Positions 1-7,883 of a stretch of 64,000 nucleotides of DNA are shown piece by piece. Numbering within the stretch: position 1 is the stretch's first letter; the number at the start of each line of letters is the position of its first letter. Made by a program: the position numbers and the translations under genes. Source of the DNA: DSVZ01 sp964568145 (GTDB taxonomy: Bacteria; Verrucomicrobiota; Verrucomicrobiia; Limisphaerales; J093); assembly GCA_964568145.1 (NCBI GenBank), contig CAZMOZ010000011.1, positions 62,001 through 126,000 of the forward strand, given 5' to 3'. A model generated the notes under the pieces. It was given only the letters and a program-made list of their open reading frames with translations, did no database searches and was not told where the DNA came from.

Positions 1-1646
1 ACCAAATACCAAACTGCCGGGGCAGCCAGCAGCGGCCCAAAAATCCAAGGCCAGACCTGGGAAACGCGGGTTTGCTGCTTTCGCGCCTTCTCGGAATGCA
101 CCTGTGCCTCGTAGGCTCGCATGCTGCGGACGGCTTCCACTGGCGGCACCACCGAGTCGGTGGTGAAATAGCCAACGATCGGCAACGGCACCGGGTCCTG
201 GTTGAAGCGCTCGTCCTTGATGTCCAGCTTTCCTTGAAACTGTGGCTTGCCGATCACCGCCGCTTCCGGCACGAACAGTTCTTCCACGATCCACTCACTG
301 ACCGTCAAGAGCCGGCCCTTGGGCTCGAAATGCGATTGGTACAACTGGAACACAAACCGTTTGGGCCACGTTTGGCCCCCCAAACGCTGCCATTCTTCCA
401 CCCGAAACAATTCATTGGTCAGGGTGCGGTTCCGGGGATCAAACGTGATCAGCGATTCCGGTACGTGCGGGGGTGGCGGAGCGCGCTTCAGGACGCCGGG
501 GACGATGAGGGGACCGCGCCGTTGTGTGCGGTCCAGGTCGAAGAGTTTTTCCATGCGACCGCCGGTCCAAGCCTCCAAGTAGGGCAGCGAAGCAAAAGCC
601 AGCCAGGGCGGCAGCAGATTACCTGCTTTCGGGATAGGGTTGAAACGGAGTTCCATCGTGGCGTCGTTCAGGGGGCGTACCGGGGTGTTGGTGTCCCCGC
701 GCGGTTGTTTGGTCTTTGGATCAATCACCATCTGGGGAACCAGATGATCCGGCGACCAGATCAACAGGGTATGTCCCAGTTCACCGTCGTAATGGAATTC
801 TTGCGCATCAATATCGGAATGGGGGCCTGTCTTGGAAAAACCGGCGAGGCGGGCCGAGACGCGCTGGCCATCGGTGACGATATCAAAGCGCAGGTGTTCT
901 TGTTGGTTACGCTCCAAAAATGAAAACTTCGCCTGCCCCCGCGCCCCGATGCGCCAGGCAGGGCTTGCAGGGGAACTGCCCAATGCCGCATCACGAGAAG
1001 CCGCCAGCAGAGACAACCCACCTATCGCACCGACCACCGAGAAGGTCGCCACCCGGTTGGTTACCGCGCGCCCAAGGCGCAAGTCGGCTTTCCCTTTTAT
1101 CCCGGTCATGGAGCCAAGGCGCAAACGACGAATGGCTCCTGCACCCATGGCGAAAAGCGATGCCAGCAACCCCCGATCCGCCCAGACCTCGAAATTGGGC
1201 AGCTTGTCAAACAAGTGCCCCAAGCACCCACAATGCCCTTGAAACCCCATGGCCCACAGCCCCAGCCGGTACGTGGCGAAGACAGCGACTACCCACAGAA
1301 TCAACCCCGGCGCCCAACGGGCCTCCCAGTGCCGGAACAGGGCCGCAGCCACCCCCAGTTCGAGTGCCGCCGCCAGGAACAGCATCTGCCGCACGCTCAG
1401 CCACGGCAGCAGCGGATCGGCCGCTCCCAGCATCCGGCTCTCCTGCAGGACGCTCGCCAGCTTGACCCCGCCGGTCAGCCCCAGAAAAACCGCCACTCCG
1501 GGGACAAACAGCCGCCGGAACCGTCGCGGGCCCGCGGTTACCCCCGGCGATGCGCCAAAGGCCGGGGCAGGCAGGCTTGGAGCAGTCAGGGCAGCGGCGC
1601 TCCGCCCCAAGGGGAAATCCCGCGACTGATTTTCGTCCTGGTCCAT
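1..1646 (-). CDS. MauE/DoxX-like membrane protein with exported C-terminal domain (partial)
   Basis: An uninterrupted frame from the ATG at 1646-1644 runs off the left edge (548 codons seen). After a ~40-residue N-terminus come about four hydrophobic segments (residues ~45-200) with the motif GHCGCLGHLF, the C-x-C-L-G signature of MauE-type redox-associated membrane proteins. A soluble region of roughly 280 residues, rich in predicted beta strands, follows, and a last hydrophobic segment (WPWIFGPLLAAPAVWYL) lies at the edge. MauE relatives are tied to thiol or periplasmic protein maturation, but no function is known for this fused form. The architecture of the C-terminal part, a beta-rich domain followed by a terminal membrane anchor, resembles the proteins at 14248-16679 and 16758-17819. 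The MauE-like identity is likely; the function is unknown. Confidence 0.7.
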   Translation of the reverse strand, partial: MDQDENQSRDFPLGRSAAALTAPSLPAPAFGASPGVTAGPRRFRRLFVPGVAVFLGLTGGVKLASVLQESRMLGAADPLLPWLSVRQMLFLAAALELGVAAALFRHWEARWAPGLILWVVAVFATYRLGLWAMGFQGHCGCLGHLFDKLPNFEVWADRGLLASLFAMGAGAIRRLRLGSMTGIKGKADLRLGRAVTNRVATFSVVGAIGGLSLLAASRDAALGSSPASPAWRIGARGQAKFSFLERNQQEHLRFDIVTDGQRVSARLAGFSKTGPHSDIDAQEFHYDGELGHTLLIWSPDHLVPQMVIDPKTKQPRGDTNTPVRPLNDATMELRFNPIPKAGNLLPPWLAFASLPYLEAWTGGRMEKLFDLDRTQRRGPLIVPGVLKRAPPPPHVPESLITFDPRNRTLTNELFRVEEWQRLGGQTWPKRFVFQLYQSHFEPKGRLLTVSEWIVEELFVPEAAVIGKPQFQGKLDIKDERFNQDPVPLPIVGYFTTDSVVPPVEAVRSMRAYEAQVHSEKARKQQTRVSQVWPWIFGPLLAAPAVWYL

Positions 1647-1681
1647 CATTCCAACTCGTCATTCAGTTCCCCCACTCCTGA

Positions 1682-1744
1682 CAGAGTGAACAGAGTGAAC
1701 AGAGTGAACAGAGTGAACAGAGTGAACAGAGTGAACAGAGTGAA
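1682..1744. repeat. 9-bp tandem repeat, seven copies, running into the assembly gap
   Basis: Seven exact copies of CAGAGTGAA stand directly against the run of N. The true copy number is unknown because assembly stopped inside or just after the array. A 9-bp period would keep frame if translated, but the array sits upstream of the MauE-like gene's start. Confidence 0.95.
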
Positions 1745-1844
1745 NNNNNNNNNNNNNNNNNNNNNNNNNNNNNNNNNNNNNNNNNNNNNNNNNNNNNNNN
1801 NNNNNNNNNNNNNNNNNNNNNNNNNNNNNNNNNNNNNNNNNNNN
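1745..1844. other. Assembly gap (100 N)
   Basis: Exactly 100 N, the conventional length for a gap of unknown size. Left and right sides may not be as close as they look. Confidence 0.98.
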
Positions 1845-2203
1845 CAGTATCCAAGCTGCCCATCGTGTCAACAGAAAAATTTCCACTACCGGCGCCCGGG
1901 GCAGCTTGCATTTTTGCCCCTGAAGCGCTTGGGCGCCACGCGGTATGCGGTGGCCCTCCGGCCGCCCGGGACAGGCCCGGCGGGTCGCCGGGTCGGAGCA
2001 CGGCGGGCGCCGCGCCACTCTCCAGCCTGCAGCCGCTGGCAAGATGCCGGCCGCGACGGCTCGGCGGGCCGTCGCCCACCCGGCGGGAAACCAGCCGCAA
2101 CCGCGTCGCCACCACGGCAAGAAATTGGAATGCGCTCTCCAACCCTGGCTGCCTCTGTGACCTGGCTGTAACCTCCCTGCTGGTGAAGCAGTCTGAGTGG
2201 CCC
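1845..2203. repeat. Non-coding stretch with dispersed-repeat fragments
   Basis: No convincing gene. The stretch contains a fragment reading CTGGCAAGATGCCGGC and GC-rich palindromic pieces, of the same kind as the intergenic repeats at 21546-21906. Open frames here come from GC bias. Confidence 0.5.
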
Positions 2204-4414
2204 GTGAACGAACCGGCAACCGCCGCCCCGCTCGTCCGCCCGCGCGCCGTGCCAAGCCCCTGGCTGGCCGCCGCCCAAGCCGCCTGGCTGGTCCTGGCCG
2301 GCGCCAGCCAGACGGGAACGGCCGCGCCCGTCCGGGCGGCCTCCTTGCCGTCCGACCCCGCCGGGTTGTTCAACCTCACCAACGTCTGGACCGTGCTTCT
2401 GCGCTTCACCCGGGAAGAATGGGAGGCCTTGGAGCCCGCGAGCGGCCCCGGTCCTTTTCCTTTTGGCGGCCCGCCCGGCCGTGGCGCTCAAGCGCCTGCG
2501 GGCGCCCGGCCCGGAGGATTCGGCGGAGTTCCCGGTGGCGGACCACCGGGCGGACCGGGCGGCTTTGGTCCCGGCCTGTTTCTGACGCCGGCGTGGCTCC
2601 GGGCCGGCGATACGGATGGCGACGGCCGCCTGGCGCAGAAGGAATTTCAGTCGCTGGCCGAGAAGTGGTTCACCAACTGGGATACCAACAAAACCGGCCG
2701 GCTCGACTTGGAGCAGGTGCGCGCCGGCTTGCATCGCGACCTGGGCGGCGGTCCGCCGGATATCCGGCCTTTCGGCGGGGGACCGGGTGGACAAGGCGGG
2801 CCGGGCAGACCGGGCGGTCGCGGTCCGGGCATGAACCTCCAGGGTCGCGAGGGCCAGCGCAACGGCCTGGCGGCGGCGCTGGGCATTGACTTTCCGACCG
2901 TGCGCGCGGAGCTGGAGTTTGAAGGCCGGCTCTTCCCCGCCGTGTCCGTTCGCTACAAGGGCAACGGCACATTTCTGCAATCCCGCGGCTCGCTGAAGCG
3001 CTCGTTCAAGGCGGACCTGAACGACGTTTTCCAACGCCAGAATCTCGCCGGCGTCTCGAAGTTGAACCTGCACAATTGCGTGACCGACGCCAGTTGGATG
3101 AACGAGGTGCTCTCGCACCGCCTGTTCCGCGACGCCGGCGTGCCCGCGCCCCGCACCGCGTACGCGCGCGTGTTCCTGACCGTGCCGGGCGAGCACGACC
3201 GCCAGTTCATCGGGCTTTACTCGCTGGTGGAAAACGTGGACCGCGACTTCGCCCTGGACCGCTTCGGCACGCGCAAAGGCGCGCTGTTCAAGCCGGTCAC
3301 GCGCCAGGTGTTCGAGGACCTCGGCGACGACTGGGCGGCTTACCGGCAGACCTACGATTCGAAGACGCCGGTTTCGGACGAGGAAACACGGCGCGTGATC
3401 GCCTTCTGCAAACTCGTCTCGCACGCGGACGACCGGCGGTTTGCGGCGGAACTGGGCGACTACCTTGACCTGGACGAGTTCGCGCGGTTCATGGCCGTCA
3501 CGGTCTGGCTCAGCACCCTGGACAGCATCCTGGGGCCGGGCCAGAACTTCCTGGTCCACCTCCACCCTGTGACGCGGCGCTTTCAGTTCATTCCCTGGGA
3601 CCTCGACCATTCCTTCGGCCAGTTCCCGCTGATTGGCTCGCAGGAGCAGCGCGAAAACCTCAGCCTCCAGCGTCCCTGGCAGGGTCAGCAACGTTTCCTG
3701 GAACGGGTGTTCGCCGTGCCGGCCTTTCAGGAGCTTTACCGCGCGCGGCTGGCCGAGTTCAACCGCACGATCTGCCAGCCGGAACGCCTCGTGAAACAGG
3801 TGGACGAACTCGCCGCGGCGCTGCGGGCGGCCGTGGCCGAGGAATCCGCGGAGAAACTCGCGCGCTTTGACCAGGTGGTGGCCGGGCAGGCGGGCGGTCC
3901 GCCGGGCGGCGGCGCCAGCCTGGCTGGCCTGGACCGCGCGCCTGGCCGCGCGCAGAACCCGGGCGGCTTTGGCATGGCGCCCAAACCCATCAAGGGCTTC
4001 GTGACCGCGCGCTGGAAATCGGTGGAAGACCAGCTTGCCGGCCGCTCGGCCGGCCAGACCTTGGGCGAGGGCTTCGGACCCGCCAGGCCCGGTGGTCCCG
4101 GTGGGCCGGGCGGGCCCGGCGGCTTTGGGCCGGGGTTGTTCATCGGGCCGGCGTTTCTGACGGCGCTGGACGCCGACCGCGACGGCGGCCTGGCGCGCGC
4201 GGAGATGACGCAAGGCTTCGAACGCTGGTTTGCCGCGTGGGACGCCGACAAGAACGGCTCGCTCGACGACACCGAGGTACGGGACGGTTTGAACCAGGCG
4301 CTGGCCACACCGCCGCCCGGCGCGGGCGGTCCGTTCGCGCCCGGCCTCCGGCCGGAGCCCCGGACAACGCCAGTGGAAACCCATGACGGGCAGCACAGGC
4401 TTTTCCGCAACTGA
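2204..4414 (+). CDS. CotH-family protein with paired EF-hand motifs at both ends
   Basis: Start chosen at the GTG at 2204, which gives a hydrophobic export signal (WLVLAGASQTGTAAP) and 736 residues; the open frame extends further upstream only through repeat DNA. A first EF-hand pair (DTDGDGRLAQKEF and DTNKTGRLDLEQV, residues ~135-170) is followed by a Gly/Pro-rich linker. A CotH-like kinase domain spans ~235-490 (VRYKGNGTF, KSLKRSFK-like stretch, GLYSLVENVDRDF, FIPWDLDHSFGQ). A second EF-hand pair (DADRDGGLARAEM, DADKNGSLDDTEV) lies near ~655-705. CotH proteins resemble secreted protein kinases; calcium binding is inferred. It lies 70 bp upstream of DUF4956 and VTC genes, its usual partners in many bacteria. 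Confidence 0.85.
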   Translation: MNEPATAAPLVRPRAVPSPWLAAAQAAWLVLAGASQTGTAAPVRAASLPSDPAGLFNLTNVWTVLLRFTREEWEALEPASGPGPFPFGGPPGRGAQAPAGARPGGFGGVPGGGPPGGPGGFGPGLFLTPAWLRAGDTDGDGRLAQKEFQSLAEKWFTNWDTNKTGRLDLEQVRAGLHRDLGGGPPDIRPFGGGPGGQGGPGRPGGRGPGMNLQGREGQRNGLAAALGIDFPTVRAELEFEGRLFPAVSVRYKGNGTFLQSRGSLKRSFKADLNDVFQRQNLAGVSKLNLHNCVTDASWMNEVLSHRLFRDAGVPAPRTAYARVFLTVPGEHDRQFIGLYSLVENVDRDFALDRFGTRKGALFKPVTRQVFEDLGDDWAAYRQTYDSKTPVSDEETRRVIAFCKLVSHADDRRFAAELGDYLDLDEFARFMAVTVWLSTLDSILGPGQNFLVHLHPVTRRFQFIPWDLDHSFGQFPLIGSQEQRENLSLQRPWQGQQRFLERVFAVPAFQELYRARLAEFNRTICQPERLVKQVDELAAALRAAVAEESAEKLARFDQVVAGQAGGPPGGGASLAGLDRAPGRAQNPGGFGMAPKPIKGFVTARWKSVEDQLAGRSAGQTLGEGFGPARPGGPGGPGGPGGFGPGLFIGPAFLTALDADRDGGLARAEMTQGFERWFAAWDADKNGSLDDTEVRDGLNQALATPPPGAGGPFAPGLRPEPRTTPVETHDGQHRLFRN

Positions 4415-4484
4415 TTCAGCCGCGTTTGCGAACCGGCGTTGACCGCCCGACCTTGCTTTCCAGATACAACCCAGAAACCTGAAC

Positions 4485-5171
4485 ATGCAACTCGACCAAC
4501 TCCTCAAGAACCTGCAATTGACCAGCCCCGACACCTCGACCCTGCCGGCCTTTGCGTTGAACCTCGTGCTGGCGGCCGTGCTCGCCACCGTGCTCGGCCA
4601 GGCGTACATCCACTTCGGCCAGTCGCTGTCCAACCGGCGGATGTTCGCGCGGAACTTTCTCCTGCTCACGCTCACCACCACGCTGGTCATCAGCATCGTG
4701 AAATCCTCGCTCACGTTGTCGCTGGGGCTGGTGGGCGCGCTTTCCATCGTCCGGTTCCGCGCCGCGATCAAGGAGCCCGAGGAACTGGCGTACCTGTTCC
4801 TCGCCATCGGCATCGGGCTTGGGCTGGGCGCCGGCCAGCCGCTGATCACGGCCGTGGCCCTGGTGCTGATCCTGGGGCTGATCGCCATCCGTTATTACGC
4901 CCGGCCGAAGACGGACACGCCCAATCTGTACGTCACGGTCACGGCTCCGGGCGCGCCGCAGCTTACCGCCAACTCCATTCTTGGCGCGCTCACCGGCGCG
5001 GGCGCCACCGCCACCTTGAAGCGTTTCGACGAAAGCCCCGAGCAGATCGAGGCCGCCTTCCAGGTCAGCTTCCGCCACGTGGGCGCGATGGAGGACGCCG
5101 CCCGGCGGCTGCGCGAACTGGCCTCGGGCGTGCGCATCAGTTGGCTCGAAGAACGCGGCCTCGGCGTCTAA
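4485..5171 (+). CDS. DUF4956 membrane protein
   Basis: 228 residues. Hydrophobic segments at ~22-45, ~58-90 and ~100-145 indicate about four membrane spans, followed by a soluble C-terminal domain of ~75 residues. The stretch LVGALSIVRFRAAIKEP between spans is the family hallmark. DUF4956 proteins are typically encoded between CotH and VTC-domain genes, as here; their biochemical role is not established. The gene starts at an ATG 70 bp after the CotH stop and ends 14 bp before the VTC gene, so the three are probably one operon. Confidence 0.88.
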   Translation: MQLDQLLKNLQLTSPDTSTLPAFALNLVLAAVLATVLGQAYIHFGQSLSNRRMFARNFLLLTLTTTLVISIVKSSLTLSLGLVGALSIVRFRAAIKEPEELAYLFLAIGIGLGLGAGQPLITAVALVLILGLIAIRYYARPKTDTPNLYVTVTAPGAPQLTANSILGALTGAGATATLKRFDESPEQIEAAFQVSFRHVGAMEDAARRLRELASGVRISWLEERGLGV

Positions 5172-5185
5172 GTTCCCCCAACGAC

Positions 5186-5875
5186 ATGACCGACGGCCTG
5201 CCCAACCTGCGCTTCGAACGCAAATTCCTGCCCGCCGACCGCGACGCCGGGCAGGTGCTTGCCCGCGTCCGCCGGCACCCGGCCTTGTTCCGCGAGGCCT
5301 ACCCGGCGCGGATGATCAACAACCTGTACTTCGACTCGGCGGACCTGCGGAGTTACCACGAGCACGTGCGCGGCGTCGGCAACCGGGTCAAGACCCGCAT
5401 CCGCTGGTACGGCCCGCCGCGCGGCGCGATCGCCCGGCCGGTGCTCGAACGCAAGCTCAAGCGCGGTCTGGTCAGCGGCAAGACCGGCCATCTGCTGCCG
5501 CCGCTGGCGCTCAACGGTTGTCTGCCGCGACGCGAACTCGCCGAAGCCCTGGCCGCCCCGGACCTGCCCGAGATGCTGCGCTGGCAGTTGCGCGGCCTCT
5601 CACCGGTGATCGTGAACCGCTATCGGCGCCGTTACTTCGTCAGCGCCAACGGCCGCCTGCGACTGACCGTGGACACGGACCTAGAGTTCTTCGACGCGCG
5701 TGGCGCGACGGCCGGACTGACGCCGTTGCCGGTAAAAGCGCCGCGGGTCATCCTCGAGTTGAAGTACGCACCCGAACACGCCGCGGAAGCCGCCGACGCG
5801 GCCAGCGCGCTGCCTTTCCGCCTGACCCGCTGTTCCAAATACGTGCTCGGCGTCGAGCACCTGCCCGCCACCTGA
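5186..5875 (+). CDS. VTC-domain polyphosphate polymerase family protein
   Basis: 229 residues from the ATG at 5186. VTC-domain basic and acidic tunnel motifs are visible in order: RFERKFL (~9), NNLYFDSADLRSY (~40), KTRIRWYG (~65), LERKLKRGLVSGK (~85), NRYRRRYFV (~140), TVDTDLEFF and ILELKYAP (~190). In yeast Vtc4 this fold makes polyphosphate from ATP. Bacterial members cluster with CotH and DUF4956; that they make polyphosphate is inferred rather than shown. It is the last gene of the three-gene unit; the next gene is convergent, 29 bp away. Confidence 0.87.
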   Translation: MTDGLPNLRFERKFLPADRDAGQVLARVRRHPALFREAYPARMINNLYFDSADLRSYHEHVRGVGNRVKTRIRWYGPPRGAIARPVLERKLKRGLVSGKTGHLLPPLALNGCLPRRELAEALAAPDLPEMLRWQLRGLSPVIVNRYRRRYFVSANGRLRLTVDTDLEFFDARGATAGLTPLPVKAPRVILELKYAPEHAAEAADAASALPFRLTRCSKYVLGVEHLPAT

Positions 5876-5904
5876 CCGTCCCGGCGCTTGCTAGACCCGG
5901 CGAC

Positions 5905-7428
5905 TCAGTATTGCGTCGTGGACTCGATCTCCGTGATCGGCTCGACGAACTGGTCGCTGGTCAGTTCTATCTGAAACCGGCTGTCGCCGGCCGCCTCGGC
6001 CCGCACCACCACCCGCCAGGTCGCGGTGGCTTTCGGCTCCAGCACCGGCAGCGGCTCGGTGATCAACCTGCGGCTGGACGCCGCCTCCACGGTCAAGGCG
6101 GTCTCGCCCTCGCCCGAGACGAAGGACTGGCTGTCGTGCAGCAGGCAGACCAGCCGGATGTTCGTGCCGGGCGCGGAGCCCTGGTTGGTCACGCGGATTG
6201 CGTAAGTGACTTCCTCGCCCACCTGGACGGGGTCGGCCAGATCCACCGCCTCGACGAGAATGGCTGGGATGCCGGCGATCCGTGTGGAGCAGCCGGCCGT
6301 CACCGCCGGGGCGCAGGCGCCTTGCGCGGTCGCGGAAAACGCCAGCACGCCCGGCGTTCGCTGGCGAAATACCGCGCAGCGCTTCTCCGTGTCGCCCGGC
6401 GCCAGCTCCGGCAGAGTCCACGTGACGCGGCCGTCGGCCAGCACGCCGCCGTCGGCGGCGCTTTCCAGGGTGCTTCCCTCCGGGACCGGCAACGCCAGCT
6501 TCACCTGCGTGTCCGGCGCGTCACCCGTGTTGGCAACCGCCAGGCAGACTTCCACCAGCCGGCCCGCGAGCGTTTCCAGCGGCGCGCCGCAATCCACCGC
6601 GAGCATCGGCGCGCGGACTTGCGTGACGGCTTGGGCGTCGTCGCCCACGTCTTCCGCCGCGACGGCCCGCGCGGTGTTGGTGTAACTGCCGGCGGCGGCC
6701 GCCCGGACTTTGAAGCGGAACCGGCGTCCTTCGCCGAGCGGCAGCGAACCCGCCTCCAATTCGAGCCGCTCACGGCCGTCCTCGGTTGCCAGCCCGGCCG
6801 GCAGCGGATTGGACACCCGCACTTGCGTCAACGGCAAGGCGCCGGTGTTGAACACCGCCAGTTCGATCTCAAACGGCGCGCACACGCTGGCCTCCGCCGG
6901 CAGGTTCTGGGTGAGGCGCAAGTTCGCGCGCGGCAGCGGGCCGAGGTCTTCCACGTAAAAGTTGCTGCATGGCCGGGGCGTGACGCAACGCCACCGCCGG
7001 TCCCGGGAAACGAACTCGAAGGCGTAGGCCTCGACCGGTTCCTTGCCGGCCCAGAGCACGTCGCGCAACGCCACCGGCTTGCCGCTCTTACGCGAAGACA
7101 TGAACGGCATGCGCGTGCCGGGCGGCAGACGCAGTTCGGTAACGGGCGCGTTGCTGGCCGCCCGCCGCAGATCTTCCACCGCGCCGGACCAGCCGGCCTG
7201 CCGCAGGATCGCCACCACATCCGCCCGGAACTTTTCGCCGGTGAGCAGCTCGCGCAGTTGTTCCACGCGGGTGAGCGGCGCGGCGAAGCGGGTGGCCGGA
7301 TTGCCCAGGTGGGTGGCGCAATGCTGCTGGGCGTGCAACGCGGCGGCGGTGAGGAGGCTCGCTGCAAGGAAAAGGCCGACTGGGAGCCGGAAGCAGTCGG
7401 ACACCACGAGGCTGGGGTTGCGGGTCAT
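5905..7428 (-). CDS. Exported protein with DUF11-type repeat domains
   Basis: 507 residues with an N-terminal signal peptide (LFLAASLLTAAALHAQ, cleavage near residue 34). An N-terminal region (~35-160) is unassigned. Then come about three tandem beta-sandwich units of DUF11 type, seen as repeated ELAVFNTGALPLTQVRVSN-like and VCLAVANTGDAPDTQVKL-like stretches and YAIRVTNQGSAPGTNIRLV. Such repeats occur in surface or secreted adhesive proteins. No membrane anchor or sorting signal is visible. It is transcribed alone; downstream is the convergent VTC gene. Confidence 0.8.
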   Translation of the reverse strand: MTRNPSLVVSDCFRLPVGLFLAASLLTAAALHAQQHCATHLGNPATRFAAPLTRVEQLRELLTGEKFRADVVAILRQAGWSGAVEDLRRAASNAPVTELRLPPGTRMPFMSSRKSGKPVALRDVLWAGKEPVEAYAFEFVSRDRRWRCVTPRPCSNFYVEDLGPLPRANLRLTQNLPAEASVCAPFEIELAVFNTGALPLTQVRVSNPLPAGLATEDGRERLELEAGSLPLGEGRRFRFKVRAAAAGSYTNTARAVAAEDVGDDAQAVTQVRAPMLAVDCGAPLETLAGRLVEVCLAVANTGDAPDTQVKLALPVPEGSTLESAADGGVLADGRVTWTLPELAPGDTEKRCAVFRQRTPGVLAFSATAQGACAPAVTAGCSTRIAGIPAILVEAVDLADPVQVGEEVTYAIRVTNQGSAPGTNIRLVCLLHDSQSFVSGEGETALTVEAASSRRLITEPLPVLEPKATATWRVVVRAEAAGDSRFQIELTSDQFVEPITEIESTTQY

Positions 7429-7632
7429 AACTGGAACTCCCGCCTTCCCGGCGTCTCCGCGGGCGCCGGAATGACGGATTCGCCGTTCCTGCGGCCGAGC
7501 CTACGCCGACCCTCCGGTGCCGCAAGAGGGGAGTCAGTGCTAGTCTTGCGGTGGGGCGAGCCTCTGCCGAGCCCTGCAAATTGGGGTTCGGGGTGCGAGG
7601 TGCGGGGAAGACGGATTGCGGACTGAGGATTG

Positions 7633-7883
7633 GGTTCGTGGTCGCGGGTCACTGAATACTGATTACTGGTTACTGGAAGGCGGATGCCGGATACCAGAAG
7701 CGGGAAGCGAGGATTGAGAATTGAGGATGCTCGCTTCTCGCTTCTCGCTTCGCACTTCGGCTCTCGCGACTGTTGACTTGGGACTTTGAACTTGGGACTT
7801 GGGACTTGGGACTTCAAACGTCGGCCTTGCCTCAGCGAGGCGGGATTCAGCCGAAAGTCTCGCTCAGACAGCGGTTGCTTCAT
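7633..7883 (-). repeat. Dispersed ~260 bp repeat, copy A (inverted partner at 9884-10142)
   Basis: Low-complexity segment built of short phrases such as GATTACTGGTTACTGGAAGG, repeated GAAGCGAG and CTTGGGACTT units. It is about 85-90 percent identical by eye to the reverse complement of 9884-10142. Its inner end supplies the last codons and the stop of the kinase/MurQ gene. Confidence 0.85.

Noticed and set aside
1682..1744. Tandem array considered as a CRISPR
   Set aside because: Units are 9 bp with no spacers.
1886..4888. Open frame of 1000 codons on the minus strand opposite the CotH and DUF4956 genes
   Set aside because: No domain sense; it mirrors the codon bias of the plus-strand genes, which have clear family motifs.
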